DNA of 64,000 bases from JAJFJD01 sp965228975 (lineage in GTDB: Bacteria > Pseudomonadota > Alphaproteobacteria > UBA8366): the NCBI GenBank assembly GCA_965228975.1, contig OZ245851.1, positions 3,534,001-3,598,000 on the forward strand, written 5' to 3'. Below the pieces are notes generated by a model. It ran no database searches. It saw nothing but the letters and a program-made list of their open reading frames with translations, and was not told where the DNA came from. Numbering within the stretch: position 1 is the first letter of the stretch; each line of letters begins with the position of its first letter. Below, one piece after another: positions 17,698 through 27,477 of the stretch. The position numbers and the translations under genes are program-made.

Positions 17698-19226
17698 CAG
17701 AACACCTCCGTCGGTGTTTCGACCGACTTCTTGCGTTTCGGTTTTCCGAACAGGTTGGTCTCGCTCATACCGTCCGAGCAGCCGTTGCCGAAGGAGAACC
17801 CGCAAGAGCCCCTGAGGTCGTATGCATCCTCTCCGGCCTCCCGGTGCGAGGTCGGGATGACGAAGCGATCTTCGTAGTTGGCGATCGCCATGACGTGGTA
17901 CATGTCCTCGATCTGGCCCGGCGTGAGTCCGACCTGGCCGGCGATGGCTTCATCGACCACACCCTCGATCGTCTTCGAGCGCATGTACCCCCGCATCGCG
18001 AGCATGCGTTCGAGCCCTTGGACGATCGGCTCCTCCTTACCGGCCGTCAGCATGTTGGCCAAATAGCGCACGGGGATACGCAGCGACCGCACGTCGGGAA
18101 TGTCGCGTTCCACGCCGATCTTGCCGGCTTCCGCCGCCGATTGGATCGGTGACAGCGGCGGCACGTACCAGACCATCGGCAGCGTGCGGTATTCAGGGTG
18201 CAGCGGGAAGGCGACCTTCCAATCCATCGCCATCTTATAGACGGGCGACTTCTGTGCCGCGTCGAGCCACGCGTCCGGAATGCCATCCGCCTTTGCCTGC
18301 TCGATCACCGCCGGGTCGTGTGGATCCAGGAAGATATCGAGCTGCGCGTCATACAGGTTCTGCGAATCGGCCTCGGACGCCGCCTCTTCGATGCGGTCGG
18401 CGTCATAGAGCATCACGCCGAGATACCGGATGCGCCCGACGCAGGTTTCCGAACAGACGGTCGGCTGGCCGACCTCGATGCGCGGATAACACAGGATGCA
18501 TTTCTCGGATTTGCCGGTCGACCAGTTGTAGTAGATTTTCTTATACGGACAACCGGACACGCACATGCGCCATCCGCGGCATTTCTCCTGATCGATCAGA
18601 ACGATGCCATCCTCTTCCCGCTTATAGATCGCACCGGACGGGCAGGCCGCGACGCAGGTCGGGTTGAGACAATGTTCGCAAAGCCGCGGCAGATACATCA
18701 TGAAGGTGTTCTCGAAGGCGCCGTAGATTTCCTTCTCGATGCCCTCGAAATTGTAGTCTTTCGACCGTTTGGAGAATTCGCCGCCGAGGATTTCCTCCCA
18801 GTTCGGACCCCATTCGATTTTTTCCATACGCTCGCCGGTGATCAGCGACCGCGGCCGCGCCGTCGGCGTCGCCTCAAGCTCCGGCGCCTTCTGGAGATGC
18901 TCGTAATCGAAGGTGAAGGGCTCGTAGTAATCGTCGATCTCCGGCAGATCCGGATTCGCGAAGATCTTCGCCAGGATGCGCCACTTCGGACCCATCTTGG
19001 GCCGGATGCGCCCGTTGCCGGTCCGCTCCCATCCGCCGTTCCAGCGCTTCTGGTTCTCCCATTCCTTGGGATACCCGACGCCGGGCTTGGTTTCGACATT
19101 GTTGAACCACGCATATTCCATGCCTTCGCGACTGGTCCAGACGTTCTTGCAGGTCACCGAGCAAGTGTGACAGCCGATGCATTTATCGAGGTTCAGCACC
19201 ATGCCGATTTGCGCACGTATTTTCAT
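17697..19226 (-). CDS. narH: Nitrate reductase beta subunit NarH
   Basis: A 509-residue iron-sulfur electron-transfer subunit, close to the usual 510 or so residues. It carries four cysteine groups: CIGCHTCSVTCKNVW at the N-terminus, CEHCLNPTCVAACP, CRGWRMCVSGCPYKK and CILC...CSETCVGR. The Trp in CRGWRMC marks the cluster that is [3Fe-4S] in this family, with the other three being [4Fe-4S]. It passes electrons from NarI haem to NarG on the cytoplasmic face. The start overlaps the narG stop as ATGA (19223-19226), so the two are coupled. Confidence 0.97.
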   Translation of the reverse strand: MKIRAQIGMVLNLDKCIGCHTCSVTCKNVWTSREGMEYAWFNNVETKPGVGYPKEWENQKRWNGGWERTGNGRIRPKMGPKWRILAKIFANPDLPEIDDYYEPFTFDYEHLQKAPELEATPTARPRSLITGERMEKIEWGPNWEEILGGEFSKRSKDYNFEGIEKEIYGAFENTFMMYLPRLCEHCLNPTCVAACPSGAIYKREEDGIVLIDQEKCRGWRMCVSGCPYKKIYYNWSTGKSEKCILCYPRIEVGQPTVCSETCVGRIRYLGVMLYDADRIEEAASEADSQNLYDAQLDIFLDPHDPAVIEQAKADGIPDAWLDAAQKSPVYKMAMDWKVAFPLHPEYRTLPMVWYVPPLSPIQSAAEAGKIGVERDIPDVRSLRIPVRYLANMLTAGKEEPIVQGLERMLAMRGYMRSKTIEGVVDEAIAGQVGLTPGQIEDMYHVMAIANYEDRFVIPTSHREAGEDAYDLRGSCGFSFGNGCSDGMSETNLFGKPKRKKSVETPTEVF

Positions 19227-22200
19227 TTCACGGTCTCCTTATCCTGAGGCATGGGCCGGTCGAGCCAGTCGACCTTCTCCATTTTCCGGACGATGACGAA
19301 TTCGTCCCGGTTGGATCCAACCGTCCCGTAGTAGTTGAAACCGTATGACTGTTGGGCATAACCGCCGACCATATGCGTCGGCTTGACGATCGCCCGCGTG
19401 ACGGAATTGTGGATACCGCCACGGTTCCCGGTCGTCTCCGAACCCGGCGTGTTAATGACCTTCTCCTGCGCGTGATACATATAGATCGTGCCTTCCTTCA
19501 TGCGCTGCGAGACGACCGCCCGCGCCGTAAGGGCACCGTTGACGTTGTAGGCCTCGACCCAGTCATTGTCCTCGATCCCGGCCTTGGCGGCGTCGACCTC
19601 GGAAATCCAGACGACCGGCCCGCCGCGGTTGAGCGTGAGCATCAGCAGGTTGTCGGAATAGGTGGAATGAATGCCCCACTTCTGATGCGGCGTGATGAAG
19701 TTCAGCACCACTTGCGGCCGGCCGTTCGACTTCTCGTCGATGATCGGCTTGACGGTCTTGAGATCGACCGGCGGACGATAAACGCAGAAGCCTTCACCAA
19801 AGGCGCGCATCCACAGATGGTCCTGATAGAGCTGCTGCCGTCCCGACAGCGTGCGCCACGGTATGCGCTCATGCACATTTGTGTAGCCGGCGTTGTAGCA
19901 GACCTTCTCGGACTCCAGCCCGGACCAGGTCGGTGAGGAGATGATCTTGCGCGGCTGCGCGACCACATCGCGGAACCGGATCTTCTCGTCCTCCTTCGGC
20001 ACCGCCAGATGCGTGTGGTCGCGGCCGGTATTCTTCGACAGCGCCTCCCACGCCTTGACCGCGACCTCGCCGTTGGTCTCCGGGGCCAGCATGAGGATCA
20101 CCTCGGTCGCGTCGATATCGGACTCGATCCGCGGCATGCCCTTGGTCGGCCCATCCTCGGTGACCACGCCGTTCAGCGCGCCGAGGTTTTCGACCTCATG
20201 TTCGGTGTTCCAACTGATTCCCTTACCGCCGTTTCCAAGCTCGGACATCAGCGGGCCCAGCGCGGTAAAGCGCTTGTAAAGATTGGGATAGTCGCGTTCG
20301 ACGACGGCAATCTGCGGCATCGTCTGGCCCGGAACCGGATCGACTTCGCCCCGTTTCCAATCCTTCACGTCGGTCGCCTGGGCAATTTCCGCCGGCGTGT
20401 CGTGCAGGATCGGCACCAGGACGACATCCTTCTCGACCCCCAACACCTCGGGCGCCACGTCGGAGAAGGACTTGGCGATGCCCTTATAGATGTCCCAGTC
20501 CGACCGGCATTCCCATACCGGGTCCACCGCGCCGGACAGCGGATGAATAAAGGGATGCATGTCGGAAGTGTTGAGGTCGTTCTTCTCGTACCAAGTCGCC
20601 GTGGGCAGCACGATGTCCGAATAAACGCATGTCGTGGACATCCTGAAATCGAGCGTGACCAGCAGATCCAGCTTTCCTTCCGGCGCTTCGTCATGCCAAT
20701 CGACTTCCTCCGGCTTCGCGCCGCCCTGCTCGCCAAGATCGGTCCCCATCACGCCATGAGACGTCCCGAGCAGATGCTTTAGGAAATACTCGTGGCCCTT
20801 GCCCGAACTACCAAGCAGATTGGACCGCCAAACGAACAGATTGCGTGGCCAGTTGGCCGGATTGTCCGGGTCCTCGCAGGACATGCGGAGCTCGCCGGAT
20901 TTCAGCGCGTCGACCACATAGTCCTTCGGCTCCTTGCCCGCCTTACCGGCGCGCGCCGTAATCTCCAGCGGATTGGTTTCGATCTGCGGCGCAGACGGCA
21001 ACCAGCCCATACGTTCGGCGCGGACGTTGTAGTCGATCAACGACCCGTCCCAGGGACCTTCCGGCGCGGTCGGCGACAGAATTTCGTCGACGCCCAGCGT
21101 CTCGTAGCGCCACTGATCGGTATGGGCGTACCAGAAGGACGTGGAGTTCATGTGCCGGGGCGGCCGGTTCCAGTCCAGCCCAAAGGCCAGCGGCAGCCAT
21201 CCGGTCTGCGGGCGCAGCTTTTCCTGCCCCACATAGTGCGACCAGCCACCGCCCGACTGGCCGACGCAACCGCACATCACCAGGAGATTGATGATCCCCC
21301 GGTAGTTCATGTCCATGTGGTACCAATGGTTCAAGCCGGCGCCGAGGATGACCATGGATTTTCCGTTGGTCTTCTCCGCGTTGTCGGCGAATTCGCGGGC
21401 GACGGTCGCGATCTGCTGCGCCGGAACGCCGGTGATCGCCTCCGCCCAAGCGGGCGTATACGGCGCGTTGTCGTCGTAGCTCTTCGCGACATGTTCCCCG
21501 CCCAATCCCCGGTCGAGACCATAGTTGGCAACGAACAGATCAAACACCGTCGCGACCAGCGCATCGCCATCCTTCAGCGTGACCGACTTGACCGGGATGT
21601 TGCGGAGCAGGACATCCGGATGGTCGGTGCCCGCGAAGTGATCATGCTCGCGGTTGCCGAAATAGGGGAAGCCGACCTCCACCACGTCATCGCGGTCTTC
21701 TTCCATGATCAGCGTAAGCTGTAGATTGGTGTCCTTGCCGCTGGCATCCTTCTCTTCCAGGTTCCATTTGCCCTGCTCGCCCCAGCGGAAACCGACCGAC
21801 CCGGCCGGTACGACGATCTCGCCGCTATCCGCGTCGACGGCAACGGTCTTCCAATCGGGATTGTTGGATTGCCCCAGGTCATCGGCGAAGTCCGACGCGC
21901 GGACCTGACGTTCCGGTACATAACGGCCGTCCTTCTTCACCAGCCGGACCAACATCGGCATGTCGGTGTACTGGCGCGCATACTCTTCGAAATAAGCGGC
22001 CTGGCGATCGATATGGAACTCGCGCAGGATGACATGACCCATCGCCATGGCCAACGCCGAGTCCGTCCCTTGTTTCGGATGGAGCCAGAGGTCGCTGAAC
22101 TTCGCCGCTTCGGAATAGTCCGGGCTGACGACCACGGACTTGGTGCCCTTGTAACGGGCCTCGGTATAGAAATGCGCATCCGGCGTCCGCGTCTGCGGGA

Positions 22201-22969
22201 CGTTCGATCCCCAGAGAATCAGGAAGCCGGAATTGTACCAGTCCGCGCTTTCCGGAACGTCGGTTTGCTCGCCCCAGGTCTGCGGCGACGCCGGCGGCAG
22301 ATCGCAATACCAGTCGTAGAACGACATGCAGACGCCGCCCATCAGCGACAGGTAGCGTGATCCGGCGGCGTAGGAAACCATCGACATCGCCGGGATCGGC
22401 GAGAACCCGACGACCCGGTCGGGACCGTAGGTCCGCGCGGTGTAGGCATTCGCCGACGCGATGATCTCGTTCACCTCGTCCCAACTCGACCGAACGAACC
22501 CGCCGTGGCCGCGCTTCTTGGTGTAGGACGCGCGTTTCGCCGGATCCTCGACGATCGAGGCCCAGGCGGCGACCGGCGACAGCGTCGCCCGCGCCTCGCG
22601 CCACAGTTTCACCAACCGCGACCGCACCAGCGGGTATTTCACACGATTGCCGGAATAGAGATACCAACTATAGCTTGCGCCGCGGGAACACCCACGCGGC
22701 TCGTGGTTCGGCAGGTCCGGTCGCGTCCGCGGATAATCGGTCTGCTGGGTTTCCCAGGTGACGATGCCGCCCTTGACGTAAATCTTCCAGGAACACGACC
22801 CGGTGCAATTCACGCCATGCGTCGACCGCACGATCTTGTCGTGTTGCCAACGCTGACGGTAGCCATCCTCCCATTTACGGTCCTCGCGTGTGGTGACGCC
22901 ATGGCCGTCCGCGAATTCGCCGACGTTCTTCTCCGAGAAGAAGTTCAGCCTGTCGAGTAAGTGGCTCAT
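19223..22969 (-). CDS. narG: Nitrate reductase catalytic alpha subunit NarG
   Basis: A 1248-residue molybdenum enzyme that reduces nitrate to nitrite, essentially the same length as the E. coli protein. The N-terminal FS0 cluster ligands are present as HGVNCTGSCSWKI and a later Cys (RGCSRGASYSWYLYSG), with His in place of the first Cys as in NarG. The cofactor region includes DWYCDLPPASPQTWGEQTDVPESADWYNS, which contains the Asp expected to bind molybdenum, and GSNVPQTRTPDAHF. There is no Tat signal, so this is the membrane-bound, cytoplasm-facing Nar and not periplasmic Nap. It follows narK2 by 24 bases. Confidence 0.98.
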   Translation of the reverse strand: MSHLLDRLNFFSEKNVGEFADGHGVTTREDRKWEDGYRQRWQHDKIVRSTHGVNCTGSCSWKIYVKGGIVTWETQQTDYPRTRPDLPNHEPRGCSRGASYSWYLYSGNRVKYPLVRSRLVKLWREARATLSPVAAWASIVEDPAKRASYTKKRGHGGFVRSSWDEVNEIIASANAYTARTYGPDRVVGFSPIPAMSMVSYAAGSRYLSLMGGVCMSFYDWYCDLPPASPQTWGEQTDVPESADWYNSGFLILWGSNVPQTRTPDAHFYTEARYKGTKSVVVSPDYSEAAKFSDLWLHPKQGTDSALAMAMGHVILREFHIDRQAAYFEEYARQYTDMPMLVRLVKKDGRYVPERQVRASDFADDLGQSNNPDWKTVAVDADSGEIVVPAGSVGFRWGEQGKWNLEEKDASGKDTNLQLTLIMEEDRDDVVEVGFPYFGNREHDHFAGTDHPDVLLRNIPVKSVTLKDGDALVATVFDLFVANYGLDRGLGGEHVAKSYDDNAPYTPAWAEAITGVPAQQIATVAREFADNAEKTNGKSMVILGAGLNHWYHMDMNYRGIINLLVMCGCVGQSGGGWSHYVGQEKLRPQTGWLPLAFGLDWNRPPRHMNSTSFWYAHTDQWRYETLGVDEILSPTAPEGPWDGSLIDYNVRAERMGWLPSAPQIETNPLEITARAGKAGKEPKDYVVDALKSGELRMSCEDPDNPANWPRNLFVWRSNLLGSSGKGHEYFLKHLLGTSHGVMGTDLGEQGGAKPEEVDWHDEAPEGKLDLLVTLDFRMSTTCVYSDIVLPTATWYEKNDLNTSDMHPFIHPLSGAVDPVWECRSDWDIYKGIAKSFSDVAPEVLGVEKDVVLVPILHDTPAEIAQATDVKDWKRGEVDPVPGQTMPQIAVVERDYPNLYKRFTALGPLMSELGNGGKGISWNTEHEVENLGALNGVVTEDGPTKGMPRIESDIDATEVILMLAPETNGEVAVKAWEALSKNTGRDHTHLAVPKEDEKIRFRDVVAQPRKIISSPTWSGLESEKVCYNAGYTNVHERIPWRTLSGRQQLYQDHLWMRAFGEGFCVYRPPVDLKTVKPIIDEKSNGRPQVVLNFITPHQKWGIHSTYSDNLLMLTLNRGGPVVWISEVDAAKAGIEDNDWVEAYNVNGALTARAVVSQRMKEGTIYMYHAQEKVINTPGSETTGNRGGIHNSVTRAIVKPTHMVGGYAQQSYGFNYYGTVGSNRDEFVIVRKMEKVDWLDRPMPQDKETVK

Positions 22970-22993
22970 CTCAAGTCTCCTCTGATCGTCGGG

Positions 22994-24385
22994 CTAACAA
23001 GGAACCGGGGCGTTGCGTCGCGTGTAGTAGGCCCACGTCACGGCAACGCACAGGGCGTAGAAAGCCATGAAGGCGTATAGGGCGAGTTCGGGGCCGCCGG
23101 TCAGCGTGATCGACGTGCCATACGCCTTGGGAATGAAAAATGCGCCATACGCCGCGATTGCGGAGGTGAAGGCGATGATCGCGGCCGATTCCCGCTCCGC
23201 CTGCCGCACGAATTGCGTTTCCTCTAGGCTCGGCATCAGGCGTTTCACCTCCTGCCGCATGATCGTCGGGATCATCTGGAAGGTGGAGGCATTGCCAACG
23301 CCCGTCGCAAAGAAGAGCACCATGAACATCGTGAAGAATCCCCAGAACGCGCCCGGCGTTTCCTTTATGCCGAGGAAGAACAGCACCCCTGCCACCGCGC
23401 CGATCATGACGAGGAAGGTCCAGAAGGTGACGCGGCCGCCGCCGTATTTATCGGAAACCCAGCCGGTCGCGGCGCGGCTCAACGCGCCGATCAGCGGACC
23501 GAGGAACACGAACTGCAGCGAGTTCACATCGGGAAATTGTGTCTTCGCCAACAGCGGGAAGCCTGCGGAATACCCGATGAAAGATCCGAATGTGCCGGTA
23601 TAGAGCACGCACATGATCCAGTTATGCTTCCGCCGAAAGATGACGGACTGTTCCTTGAAGGACGCCCGGGCGCTTTCGATGTTATCCATCCCGAACCAAG
23701 CGGCGACCGACGTGATGACCAGGAACGGAACCCAGACGAAGCCGGCATTCTGCAGCCACAGTTTCGCACCCGTGGAGGTAACCTGCGGTTCCCCACCGAT
23801 CGCCCCGAACACGCCAGCGGTGATGACCAGCGGCACAACGAACTGCATCACGCTGACCCCGGCATTGCCGAGACCGGCATTCAACGCGAGCGCGTTGCCC
23901 TTTTCCGTCTTGGGATAGAAGAAGCTGATATTGGCCATCGACGACGCGAAGTTTCCGCCGCCGAGCCCGCACAGCAGCGCTAGGCCCAGGAACAGGACAT
24001 AAGGCGTCTCGGGATCCTGAACCGCGAAGCCGATACCCAGCGCCGGGATTAACAACGACGCGGTCGACATGGCTGTCCAAAGGCGGCCGCCGAAGATCGG
24101 CACCATAAAGGAATAGAAGATCCGCAGCGTGGCGCCCGACAATCCGGGCAACGCGGCGAGCCAGAACAACTGGTCCGTGGTGTAGGTGAACCCAATCGCC
24201 GGCAACTTGGCCACGACCACGCTCCACACCAGCCAGACCGAGAAGGCCAACAACAGGCACGGGATCGAGATCCAGAGATTCTTGGACGCGATCTTTCGGC
24301 CGCTCGCCTGCCAGAAATCCGGTTCGTCCGGCCGCCAATCGACGAGCGTGTGTCCCTTACGGGGGGACGTTTCTTGGACTGTCAT
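22994..24385 (-). CDS. NarK2-type nitrate/nitrite antiporter
   Basis: A 463-residue major facilitator with twelve predicted helices in the nitrate/nitrite porter family. The segment GLALLCGLGGGNFASSMANISFFYPKTEKGNALALNAGLGNAGVS holds the conserved NNP-family glycine-rich signature. The N-terminus DWRPDEPDFWQASGRKIASKNLWISIPCLLLAF and the long loop before helix 1 are typical of the NarK2-type transporter that exchanges external nitrate for internal nitrite. It sits between the narK1-type gene and narG in the same operon, eleven bases after the former. Confidence 0.92.
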   Translation of the reverse strand: MTVQETSPRKGHTLVDWRPDEPDFWQASGRKIASKNLWISIPCLLLAFSVWLVWSVVVAKLPAIGFTYTTDQLFWLAALPGLSGATLRIFYSFMVPIFGGRLWTAMSTASLLIPALGIGFAVQDPETPYVLFLGLALLCGLGGGNFASSMANISFFYPKTEKGNALALNAGLGNAGVSVMQFVVPLVITAGVFGAIGGEPQVTSTGAKLWLQNAGFVWVPFLVITSVAAWFGMDNIESARASFKEQSVIFRRKHNWIMCVLYTGTFGSFIGYSAGFPLLAKTQFPDVNSLQFVFLGPLIGALSRAATGWVSDKYGGGRVTFWTFLVMIGAVAGVLFFLGIKETPGAFWGFFTMFMVLFFATGVGNASTFQMIPTIMRQEVKRLMPSLEETQFVRQAERESAAIIAFTSAIAAYGAFFIPKAYGTSITLTGGPELALYAFMAFYALCVAVTWAYYTRRNAPVPC

Positions 24386-24396
24386 GGTTCAACTCC

Positions 24397-25788
24397 TCAA
24401 TGGGCAGCTTGCGTGGAAGAATCGGCGGAAGGCGACGTGCGCCGACCGCGCCCGCCCCCTTCGGAAGCCGTGTGGTGCGGTTCGTGGATTTCGACCATTT
24501 CCGGGAGCTCCGGCAGCCCGGCCAACTGCTCGGCCGTGGCCTTGCGTTCCATGCGTTGGATGGCGAAATGCATCCACAGGAGCGCGATGCCGACCAGCGC
24601 GAAGAGAAGCATGAAGCAACTCGTCCAGACGCCGATCAGGTCGTTCATGATTCCGAAGCTGATCGGCAGGAAGAAGCCGCCCAATCCGCCGATCATGCCG
24701 ACAAGACCGCCGACCGATCCGACATGGCCCGGGTAGTAGACCGGAATGTGTTTGTAGACGGCCGCCTTGCCCAGCGACATGAAGAAACCGAGTGCGACGG
24801 TCAACGCCACGAAGACCGGCAAGCTGATCGTCAAGTTGAACGTGATCGGCCCTTCGATGCCCTGGATCGTGTAGTCCGTCGCCGGATAGCTCAGGAAGAA
24901 GCAGATCACGACCGATGCCAAGAAGGTCCAATACATGACCGCCCGCGCGCCGTAACGGTCCGACATGTAACCGCCCATCGCGCGGAAGATGCTTCCCGGC
25001 AGCGCGTATGCCGCCGCCAACATGCCGGCGGTCTTGATGTCCAGCCCGTAGACGCCGACATAGTAGCGCGGCAGCCACAGGGCCAGCGCGACGAACGCGC
25101 CGAACACGAAGAAGTAATAAAGCGAGAAACGCCAGACCTGCAGTTTCTTCAGCGGCGTCAACTGCATGAAGGCGGACGCCGGCTTTTCGCCTTTCGCTTT
25201 TCGCTCGGCGGTAACCGGATCATCCTTGGTGGTCAGGTAGAACAGCACGGCGGTGATCAGCAATACAACCGCATAGACCTGGGCCGTGGCTTCCCATCCG
25301 AGCGCAACAAGCAGGAACGGAGCACCGAAATTCGTTACCGCGGCACCGACATTGCCCATCCCGAAAATGCCGAGGGCCGTCCCTTGCCGTTCTTTTTCAT
25401 ACCAACGCGACACATATGCGATGCCGACCGCGAAGGAGCCGCCGGCAAGCCCGACCCCGAGCGCCGCGACGAGGAACATCTCGTAGGTTGATACGGTCGA
25501 CAGCATCCACACTGCGACGGCGGTCAGCGCCATCACCGCCGTGTAGACGACGCGTCCGCCATATTGGTCGGTCCAGATGCCAAGAAAAATCCTGCTGAGA
25601 GATCCCGTCAGGATCGGCGTCGCAACCAGGATGCCGAACTGCGTATCGTTCAGCCCCAAATCCTGCTTAATCTTGACGCCGATGATCGAGAAAATCGTCC
25701 AGACGGCGAAGCACACGGTGAATGCGAGTGTGCTGGTGCCAAGAATGCGATTTTGTTGCGACGGTGTTACGCCATCGAGTCCATTCAT
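24397..25788 (-). CDS. NarK1-type nitrate/proton symporter
   Basis: First gene of the nitrate respiration operon: a 463-residue major facilitator. The N-terminus begins directly with helix 1 (ILGTSTLAFTVCFAVWTIFSIIGVKIKQDLGL), and the NNP signature is visible in GLAGGSFAVGIAYVSRWYEKERQGTALGIFGMGNVGAAVT. These are features of NarK1-type proteins that bring nitrate in with protons and start respiration before nitrite accumulates. NarK1 and NarK2 are fused in some denitrifiers but are separate here. The promoter region carries an FNR-type box centred about 102 bases upstream of the start codon. Confidence 0.92.
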   Translation of the reverse strand: MNGLDGVTPSQQNRILGTSTLAFTVCFAVWTIFSIIGVKIKQDLGLNDTQFGILVATPILTGSLSRIFLGIWTDQYGGRVVYTAVMALTAVAVWMLSTVSTYEMFLVAALGVGLAGGSFAVGIAYVSRWYEKERQGTALGIFGMGNVGAAVTNFGAPFLLVALGWEATAQVYAVVLLITAVLFYLTTKDDPVTAERKAKGEKPASAFMQLTPLKKLQVWRFSLYYFFVFGAFVALALWLPRYYVGVYGLDIKTAGMLAAAYALPGSIFRAMGGYMSDRYGARAVMYWTFLASVVICFFLSYPATDYTIQGIEGPITFNLTISLPVFVALTVALGFFMSLGKAAVYKHIPVYYPGHVGSVGGLVGMIGGLGGFFLPISFGIMNDLIGVWTSCFMLLFALVGIALLWMHFAIQRMERKATAEQLAGLPELPEMVEIHEPHHTASEGGGRGRRTSPSADSSTQAAH

Positions 25789-25883
25789 CGTTCGTTTCCC
25801 CTTTGTCCCGCGCCCGATCGCGCGGGACCCCGCGATTGATCAGTGTGGTGAGGAAAGGGTCGGCCGATGACGCCGCGAACCGC

Positions 25884-25897
25884 TTGATTCAGATCAA
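25884..25897. promoter_or_regulatory. Perfect FNR/DNR box before narK1
   Basis: TTGAT-TCAG-ATCAA is a perfect match to the FNR-type consensus TTGAT-N4-ATCAA. It lies between narK1 (minus) and the Crp/Fnr regulator gene (plus), closer to narK1, and predicts anaerobic or nitrogen-oxide activation of the nar operon. Confidence 0.9.
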
Positions 25898-25997
25898 ATG
25901 TTCGCAACGCGAGGAGAGATACAAGATATGCTGCGTCAGATGTCGGACGATGAAATAACCGTGTTATCGTTACGGCCTTGCACATTTGGGCTGCGAA

Positions 25998-26011
25998 TTG
26001 ACAATAATCAA
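25998..26011. promoter_or_regulatory. Near-perfect FNR-type box before the regulator gene
   Basis: TTGAC-AATA-ATCAA differs from the FNR consensus by one base in the left arm. Its centre is about 47 bases upstream of the GTG start of the Crp/Fnr regulator. That suggests autoregulation, or control by another Fnr homologue. Confidence 0.72.
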
Positions 26012-26051
26012 ATAGGCCGCAGGGAATGGCGCAAACAAGGGAGGTTACGCA

Positions 26052-26750
26052 GTGCGTTCAGAGGATTTACCCGCTGTCCGCGAACTGGGTTTGTTTGCGG
26101 ACATGGAATCGGGGCATTTTGATGAACTAATGCAGGTCGCCTACCTGCAGCGTTTTCCGCCGCAGGTGCAGTTGATCTCCGAGGGCGACCCGGCCGATTT
26201 CCTGCATGTCGTGGTGGACGGCACAGTCGAGTTGTTCGCCACGTCGAACAATCGCGAAACCACGATGGCCGTTATCAATCCTGTGGCGACGTTCATTCTG
26301 GCCGCCGTGCTGAAGGACGCCGTCTATCTCATGTCCGCGCGCACCATGGCCGCGTCCCGCATTCTCATGATACCGGCGGAGAATATCCGCGATATCTTCG
26401 AGCGGGACGCCGCCTTCGCCCGCTCCGTCGTCCAGGAGCTGTCGGTTCGCTATCGGGATATGGTCAAGCTGCTCAAGAACCAGAAACTGCGCACCTCGGT
26501 CGAGCGTTTGGCCAATTACCTATTGCATGAACACCAATGCCAGGGAGCGAACGGAGCGCTCACCCTGCCCACCGACAAGCGCACGCTGGCGACACTGCTT
26601 GGCATGACGCCTGAAAATCTCTCACGCGCCTTCGGCACCCTCGGTCCCTATGGCGTCTCGGTGGATGGTGCCCGAATCGCACTGTCCAAACTCGACGACC
26701 TCAAGACGCTGGCCAAGCCGAATCCGCTGACCGATGACCCGATGACGTAG
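26052..26750 (+). CDS. Crp/Fnr-family regulator of nitrate respiration
   Basis: A 232-residue transcription factor with an N-terminal cyclic-nucleotide-binding-like beta-roll (about 15-110), a dimerisation helix (about 112-145) and a C-terminal winged helix. The recognition helix TPENLSRAF places E188, S191 and R192 as in FNR (E-x-x-S-R), fitting the TTGAT boxes nearby. The protein has a single Cys (163), so it cannot carry the FNR [4Fe-4S] oxygen sensor. It therefore more likely belongs to the DNR/NnrR/NarR class that senses NO or nitrate/nitrite. The start is GTG 26052 with AAGGGAGG (26037-26044) seven bases upstream. It is divergent from narK1 and is the obvious local activator. Confidence 0.88.
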   Translation: MRSEDLPAVRELGLFADMESGHFDELMQVAYLQRFPPQVQLISEGDPADFLHVVVDGTVELFATSNNRETTMAVINPVATFILAAVLKDAVYLMSARTMAASRILMIPAENIRDIFERDAAFARSVVQELSVRYRDMVKLLKNQKLRTSVERLANYLLHEHQCQGANGALTLPTDKRTLATLLGMTPENLSRAFGTLGPYGVSVDGARIALSKLDDLKTLAKPNPLTDDPMT

Positions 26751-26766
26751 CTGCTGCCCGGCGCGG

Positions 26767-27477
26767 CTACAATTCGCTCAAGAACTCCTCGATTAGGGCG
26801 TTGACGCGTTCCGGCGCTTCCGTCGGCGGAAAATGCCCGGCATTCTTCAGCTTTACGTAGCGCGACCCCGGCACCGCCTCGTGAATTTCCTTTTCGTATT
26901 CCGGCGGCTTGCCCGGATCGTCGACGCCGCGCAAGATCAACAGCTTGGGCTTCAGGCCACCGATCCGCTCCCGCACGTCGAACGCGTCTATCGTCTTCAG
27001 GTCGTGGTATTGCGATATCGGACCCACCTGGCGATGACGCTCCATCAATTTTTCGCGCAAATCCGCGTCGACGAATTTCATCGCGTTGCGTTGAAACGCC
27101 AACCACTCTTCGTAGATGTTGGGGTCTTCCGCCGCTTGCAGGCGAAGTTCGTAGGTCCCTGGCGGGCGTTGCTTCGGCCGCGCGGCCACCGTCATGATGA
27201 CCAATCCGGCGACCTCGTCCGGGTAGTCCAGGGCATATTGCAGGGCGATCGACGCGCCGAGCGTGTAGCCGACCAGCACCAGCGAGTCGCGCATATCTTG
27301 CGCGTGTAGCCAGCCGCGCACCCATTCCATGTATCGCGCGACATCGGGACACCGGGTACCATCCAGGTGCCCCGGCAGGGTCGGCGCGACGCTACCGGGA
27401 AAGTGACGGCGCTGATGGGTATAGGCATCGGCGCACGCCCCGGCGCCCGGCCCATGAAGAAAGACTAGCTGCGGCAT
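26767..27477 (-). CDS. Alpha/beta hydrolase with Thr in nucleophile elbow
   Basis: A 236-residue single-domain alpha/beta hydrolase. The oxyanion segment is HGPGAG near residue 8, the acid is probably in LRGVDDPGKPPEY and the His is in KNAGHFPPTEAPE. The nucleophile elbow that is normally G-x-S-x-G reads G70-Y-T72-L-G, with the codon ACG, so Thr replaces the catalytic Ser. Thr can in principle act as nucleophile, or the protein may have lost hydrolase activity and use the pocket for binding. No signal peptide is visible. It converges on the Crp/Fnr gene with a 16-base gap. The substrate is unknown. Confidence 0.8.
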   Translation of the reverse strand: MPQLVFLHGPGAGACADAYTHQRRHFPGSVAPTLPGHLDGTRCPDVARYMEWVRGWLHAQDMRDSLVLVGYTLGASIALQYALDYPDEVAGLVIMTVAARPKQRPPGTYELRLQAAEDPNIYEEWLAFQRNAMKFVDADLREKLMERHRQVGPISQYHDLKTIDAFDVRERIGGLKPKLLILRGVDDPGKPPEYEKEIHEAVPGSRYVKLKNAGHFPPTEAPERVNALIEEFLSEL

